From the NCBI GenBank assembly GCA_036675815.1, contig JAKFEE010000028.1, positions 62,001 to 126,000 on the forward strand: DNA of 64,000 nt. The letters run 5' to 3'. Both the position numbers and the translations under genes were made by a program. The notes under the pieces were generated by a model that saw only the letters and a program-made list of their open reading frames with translations, did no database searches and had not been told where the DNA came from. Of this stretch, positions 60,961-64,000 are shown piece by piece. Position 1 is the stretch's first letter, and each line of letters opens with the position of its first letter. Origin of the DNA: JAKFEE01 sp036675815 (GTDB taxonomy: Bacteria > Pseudomonadota > Alphaproteobacteria > Rhodospirillales > Magnetospirillaceae).

Positions 60961-61102
60961 TATTTCCCTCTCCCGCAGGCGGGAGAGGGAGGGGCCCACG
61001 AAGTGGGAGGGTGAGGGAAGCCGCTGGTCGGGCTTGGCGTAGCTGCGCTGGCGGTGCCCCTCACCCCGGCCCTCTCCCGCAAGCGGGAGAGGGAGGTGAT
61101 GG
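60961..61102. repeat. REP-like hairpin pair between ppsA and ppsB
   Basis: Two near-identical stem-loops, CCCTCTCCCGC/GCGGGAGAGGG (60966-60989 and 61070-61093), flank a spacer holding CCCCTCACCC and GGGTGAGGG. This is the form of common dispersed intergenic repeats of GC-rich proteobacteria. It could stabilise the ppsA message. Confidence 0.8.
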
Positions 61103-61108
61103 GAGCGG

Positions 61109-62959
61109 CTACTGGGCGATGGTCACCGCGCCGGTGGAGCCATTCACGCGAACGGTCATTCCGGTCTTGATGATCTGCGTCGCCATGCCGGTGCCGACCA
61201 CCGCCGGCATGCCGTATTCGCGGCAGACGATGGCGGCGTGGCACATGACGCCACCGACGTCGGTGACGCAGGCCTTGATCTTGACGAAGGCCGGTGCCCA
61301 TGACGGCGAGGTCGTCGGCGCCACCAGGATCTCGCCCTCTTCGAGCTGGGCGATCTCATCGACCGAGCGGCAGACGCGGGCCTTGCCCTCGACCGCCCCC
61401 GGCGACCCGGCGAAGCCGGTGAACTCGGTGATGCTGTCGAGACTGTCGGCCGCGCGGATTTTGGCCCAGGCGTTGAGGGATTCGTTGGTGATGCCCCACA
61501 GCACGATGGTGAAGGGCTCCTGAATGACCGCTGGCTTGGTGCCCACCGCCGGCGGCGGCGTCCACTCGCGGAACTTCTGCAGGACGCCCTTGCGCCACGA
61601 GATTTCCTTGGGCCACACCTTCGGCCCGCGCGGCTTGACGCCGGTGGCCCAGGCGGTGACCAGGTCCCACAGCGCGTCCTTGATCTCGGCCCGCTTCATG
61701 TACCAAACGTCCTCGATGTCTTCGAGGAAGCCATGGTCCTTCATGATTGCCGCGACTTCGCGCACCTTGTTCCAGAACACCGAGTGGAACCAGTGCTCGA
61801 CATAGAACAGGTGGTTCTCGACATAGGGGAACACCGTCTTGGTGGTGTTCAGGAGCTGATCGAAGGTGGCCCGGTCTTGGTCGGTGGCGATCAGGGCGCG
61901 GTATTCGCTGGTGATACGGTCGCGCTCGCGCCGCACCTGCTCGATCGGCCGCTCGATCGAGGCGCCGGCGCGCAGCTTCTCGGCATAGATGCAGATCGCC
62001 GCCAGCGGCACGTTGAGATCGTCGTTCCACGACTTGTCATGGTGATACCAGCCGGTGCCGGTGGAGACGAAAAACCACGGATAACGCGCCTTCTCGAACG
62101 CCGCCAGCCACTGGCGGCCGGGCTCGCTGGCCTCCAAAGCCGCCTTGACGCGGCTGAAATCGCGCGACGAATGCAACAGCTCGTCGACGTCGAGTTCCAC
62201 CGCCTTGCGCGCCAGATTCTTCAGCTCCTCGTCGGGCTGGTACATGATGACGTCGATGCCCGAGATCATCTGCGTGACGCGCTGCGCCGGGATGTCGGGG
62301 AAGATCTTCTGGCAGAAATCGAGGAAGGTGACGTACGAGGCGTAGCCGAGATTGAGGAACTCGAAGTGGTACTGCCAGCAGCGGATGCCGAGGTCGATCA
62401 ACTGGTCGTAGGCGCGCAGCAGGTGATAGCCCTTGGACTCGCCCACCGCCTCGGTGACCACCGCCGTGGCCTCCATTTCGGGCAGCGGCTCGATCTTGAG
62501 GGCCTCGAGCTCGGCGATGGTGCCCTTCAGCTTCTCTTCCCACTTGGCGACCAGGCTGTCCCAGTTCTGGTAATAGTAGCCGGCGCGCTCGAGGAAATGG
62601 CCGACGCGCGCCTCGACCTCCTTGGGATCGGTCACCGGCACCGGCGTGATGTAGAGGTAGCCGTTGACGATGCGATGGTCGACGCCATAGACCGGCGGCA
62701 CCGAGAAGATGCGCGTGTTGTATTGCGACAGCGCCAGATACCAGGCCTCGTCCCAAATGATGTCGAAGGGATACATGGGCTCGGGATAGTGCAGCCCGTC
62801 GTAGAACCAGAACATACCGTCTTCGTAGTCCCGCCGCTCGGGATCGTCGGTGACGAAGGGGTAATGATAGGGATACATGCGTTCCCAGCCCTCGGTGCCC
62901 GGGATCTTCTCCAGCGAATGCGGGCTGGGGAATTCGGCCTTCGGCGCCATTACGCTCAT
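61109..62959 (-). CDS. ppsA: Phenylphosphate synthase, phosphohistidine subunit
   Basis: A 616-residue (about 70 kDa) protein that receives the beta-phosphoryl group of ATP on histidine and transfers it to phenol. The swivelling-domain motif GGVMCHAAIVCREYGMPAVVG puts the phospho-histidine at about residue 574. The long N-terminal part (FWFYDGLHYPEPMYPFD onward) matches the phenol-specific family. ATG 62959 has GGGAGGA upstream. It is the first gene of the operon, about 70 nt after a sigma-54 promoter. Confidence 0.94.
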   Translation of the reverse strand: MSVMAPKAEFPSPHSLEKIPGTEGWERMYPYHYPFVTDDPERRDYEDGMFWFYDGLHYPEPMYPFDIIWDEAWYLALSQYNTRIFSVPPVYGVDHRIVNGYLYITPVPVTDPKEVEARVGHFLERAGYYYQNWDSLVAKWEEKLKGTIAELEALKIEPLPEMEATAVVTEAVGESKGYHLLRAYDQLIDLGIRCWQYHFEFLNLGYASYVTFLDFCQKIFPDIPAQRVTQMISGIDVIMYQPDEELKNLARKAVELDVDELLHSSRDFSRVKAALEASEPGRQWLAAFEKARYPWFFVSTGTGWYHHDKSWNDDLNVPLAAICIYAEKLRAGASIERPIEQVRRERDRITSEYRALIATDQDRATFDQLLNTTKTVFPYVENHLFYVEHWFHSVFWNKVREVAAIMKDHGFLEDIEDVWYMKRAEIKDALWDLVTAWATGVKPRGPKVWPKEISWRKGVLQKFREWTPPPAVGTKPAVIQEPFTIVLWGITNESLNAWAKIRAADSLDSITEFTGFAGSPGAVEGKARVCRSVDEIAQLEEGEILVAPTTSPSWAPAFVKIKACVTDVGGVMCHAAIVCREYGMPAVVGTGMATQIIKTGMTVRVNGSTGAVTIAQ

Positions 62960-63043
62960 TGTCGTTCCTCCCTTCAGAGCCGGTGCGACGGCGAGCGCAA
63001 TGTTATGATTTGATTGGGCGCTCCGCCCGGCAGGGGCATAAGC

Positions 63044-63058
63044 GCAAGCCACGTGCCA
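63044..63058 (-). promoter_or_regulatory. Sigma-54 promoter of the phenol operon
   Basis: On the minus strand TGGCAC-GTGGC-TTGC (63058 to 63044) matches the -24/-12 consensus TGGCAC-N5-TTGC exactly. Transcription should begin near 63032, some 73 nt before the ppsA start. Confidence 0.85.
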
Positions 63059-63112
63059 GCCGGGCACTTCCCCAGGAATCCGCCGATTCGCACCACCCGG
63101 GCGGCAGCCTAC

Positions 63113-63128
63113 TTGATGAAATGATCAA
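63113..63128. promoter_or_regulatory. XylR/DmpR-like upstream activator site
   Basis: TTGATGAAATGATCAA agrees at 14 of 16 positions with the XylR/DmpR site TTGATCAATTGATCAA as I recall it. It lies about 85 nt upstream of the predicted sigma-54 start and before the regulator gene, the normal place for an enhancer-like site. Confidence 0.65.
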
Positions 63129-63210
63129 AAAGAGAGGTTGCAAGAGCTGACCCCATCATGATTTGCTCTAGAAAATAAAAACTAAAAACGCTAAAGACGA
63201 GGGGGCGCCG

Positions 63211-64000
63211 ATGGGAGTAGACCAAAAGTCTACCCATGCTGAACGACATATCGATCCCGCCCATCTGACCACCGGGCGGCTGCTGGAAGGGCCGGAGACT
63301 CTCGGCGGCATACCGCCCGACATCGCCGATCTTGCCGCCCGCCTGCGCTTTTCCCTGAACGATGGCCGCATCTGGCTCGACACGCAGCGGGTGGCGCTGA
63401 TCCATTTATCGACGCTGGCGGCGCTGCGCCAGGAGTTGATCGAACGCCTGGGCATCGCCGAGGCGCGCGGTGTGCTCGCCCGCATGGGCTATGCTTCGGG
63501 GGCGCGCGATGCAGCGCTGGCGCGTAAGCTGCGGCCCCACCATGCCACCGCCGATGCCTTCCTGGTCGGGCCGCAGTTGCGCCTGCTGCAGGGGGCGGTG
63601 CCGATCGAGGCGGTGACGCTGGAGATCGACATCGCCTCGGGCCATTTCTTCGGCGAGTTCCGCTGGGTCGATTCCTTCGAGGTCGATGCCCACCAGTCGC
63701 GGCATGCCGGCAACGCCCGGACTCCGGTGTGCTGGATGCAGACCGGCTATGCCAGCGGCTATGCCAGCACCTTCATGGGCCGCACCATCGTCTTCAAGGA
63801 GGTGCAGTGCCGCGCCGGCGGCGCCGCCGAATGCCGCATCGTCGGCAAGCCGCTGGAGGCATGGGACGACATCGACGACGATCTGCGGGCGCTGCAGCCG
63901 GAACGCTTCGCCGGCCGTACCGCCACGCCGGTGGCGCCAGCGCCGGGTATGTACGACCTGGTCGGCATCTCGCCGGGATTCATGGCTGCCTGCCACCTGC
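63211..64000 (+). CDS. XylR/DmpR-type sigma-54 activator, N-terminal part (runs off the window)
   Basis: 263 codons are visible. Residues about 15-115 form the XylR_N effector domain (HLTTGRLLEGPETLGGIPPDIADLAARLRFS, LIHLSTLAALRQELIERLG). Residues about 120-205 form the V4R domain with SGHFFGEFRWVDSFEVDAH, a GYASGYASTFMGRTIVFKE stretch, and the CRAGGAAEC cysteine pair. The central AAA+ domain would follow after 64000. These activators sense phenol or related compounds. The gene diverges from ppsA, with the sigma-54 promoter and activator site between them. Confidence 0.92.
   Translation, partial: MGVDQKSTHAERHIDPAHLTTGRLLEGPETLGGIPPDIADLAARLRFSLNDGRIWLDTQRVALIHLSTLAALRQELIERLGIAEARGVLARMGYASGARDAALARKLRPHHATADAFLVGPQLRLLQGAVPIEAVTLEIDIASGHFFGEFRWVDSFEVDAHQSRHAGNARTPVCWMQTGYASGYASTFMGRTIVFKEVQCRAGGAAECRIVGKPLEAWDDIDDDLRALQPERFAGRTATPVAPAPGMYDLVGISPGFMAACHL

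Noticed and set aside
63113..63128. FNR/Anr box reading of TTGAT-N6-ATCAA
   Set aside because: FNR sites have a 4-nt centre. The 6-nt centre fits the XylR/DmpR pattern far better.

Overview
The window is GC-rich, densely packed bacterial DNA that reads as an alphaproteobacterium, most likely a Rhodospirillales/Magnetospirillum-type anaerobe. The lineage signs are the order tRNA-Ala, TIGR02300 (FYDLN acid) protein, aroA, cmk, rpsA, ihfB, lapA, pyrF, trpF; a DUF1150-Hsp20 pair; a Rhodobacter-type PmtA; and a sphingolipid cluster like that of Caulobacter. The physiology signs are two anaerobic aromatic-degradation clusters and a tungsten-type aldehyde oxidoreductase. The assignment rests on recognised families and gene order; no search was run.

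Layout. (1) 1-6.4 kb: bacterial ceramide/sphingolipid genes. A plus-strand trio (CDP-alcohol phosphotransferase end, lipid kinase, nucleotidyltransferase) converges on a minus-strand operon (serine palmitoyltransferase, dedicated ACP, NAD epimerase-type reductase, acyl-AMP ligase). (2) 6.5-16 kb: tRNA-Ser, panD, a YjbQ-like protein, a uracil-DNA-glycosylase-family protein, hldE, two tandem degenerate EAL-type proteins and an ABC exporter. (3) 16-20.4 kb: an aldehyde:ferredoxin oxidoreductase with a fused C-terminal MoaD/ThiS-like domain ending in Gly-Gly, then a PadR-type regulator and a DUF2325 protein. (4) 20.4-34.7 kb: anaerobic phenylacetate oxidation. A thioesterase plus padBCDEFGHIJ lie in one minus-strand run, followed by livHMG; livF diverges from the head of the run. 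(5) 34.8-47.5 kb: hemerythrin, GNAT/Rrf2, histidine kinase, small heat-shock protein, PmtA, a probable MmgR/alpha-r8-type sRNA, queC, an RND efflux system with TetR, and a Doc toxin-antitoxin pair. (6) 47.7-54.4 kb: the housekeeping block. (7) 54.3-64 kb: an anaerobic phenol operon. It holds phenylphosphate synthase PpsA/PpsB/PpsC, one UbiD-type carboxylase, a UbiX-type flavin prenyltransferase, an LpdD-like protein, a Tm-1-like ATP-binding protein and a metallophosphatase, and lies opposite a XylR/DmpR-type activator cut by the window end.

How the genes fit together. The aldehyde oxidoreductase could oxidise phenylacetaldehyde (from phenylalanine) to phenylacetate. PadJ activates phenylacetate to phenylacetyl-CoA, PadBCD alpha-oxidises it to phenylglyoxylate, and PadEFGHI converts that to benzoyl-CoA. 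Phenol would be phosphorylated by PpsABC and carboxylated to 4-hydroxybenzoate by the UbiD-type enzyme with prenylated FMN supplied by UbiX. No benzoyl-CoA reductase is in view, so both routes end outside the window. A near-perfect sigma-54 promoter and a XylR/DmpR-like activator site lie between the phenol operon and its regulator, giving a concrete control model.

The least-described features are the oxidoreductase-MoaD fusion and the reduced make-up of the phenol operon: one UbiD, no recognisable PpcC or PpcD, but an LpdD-like protein, a Tm-1-like protein and a translationally coupled phosphatase.
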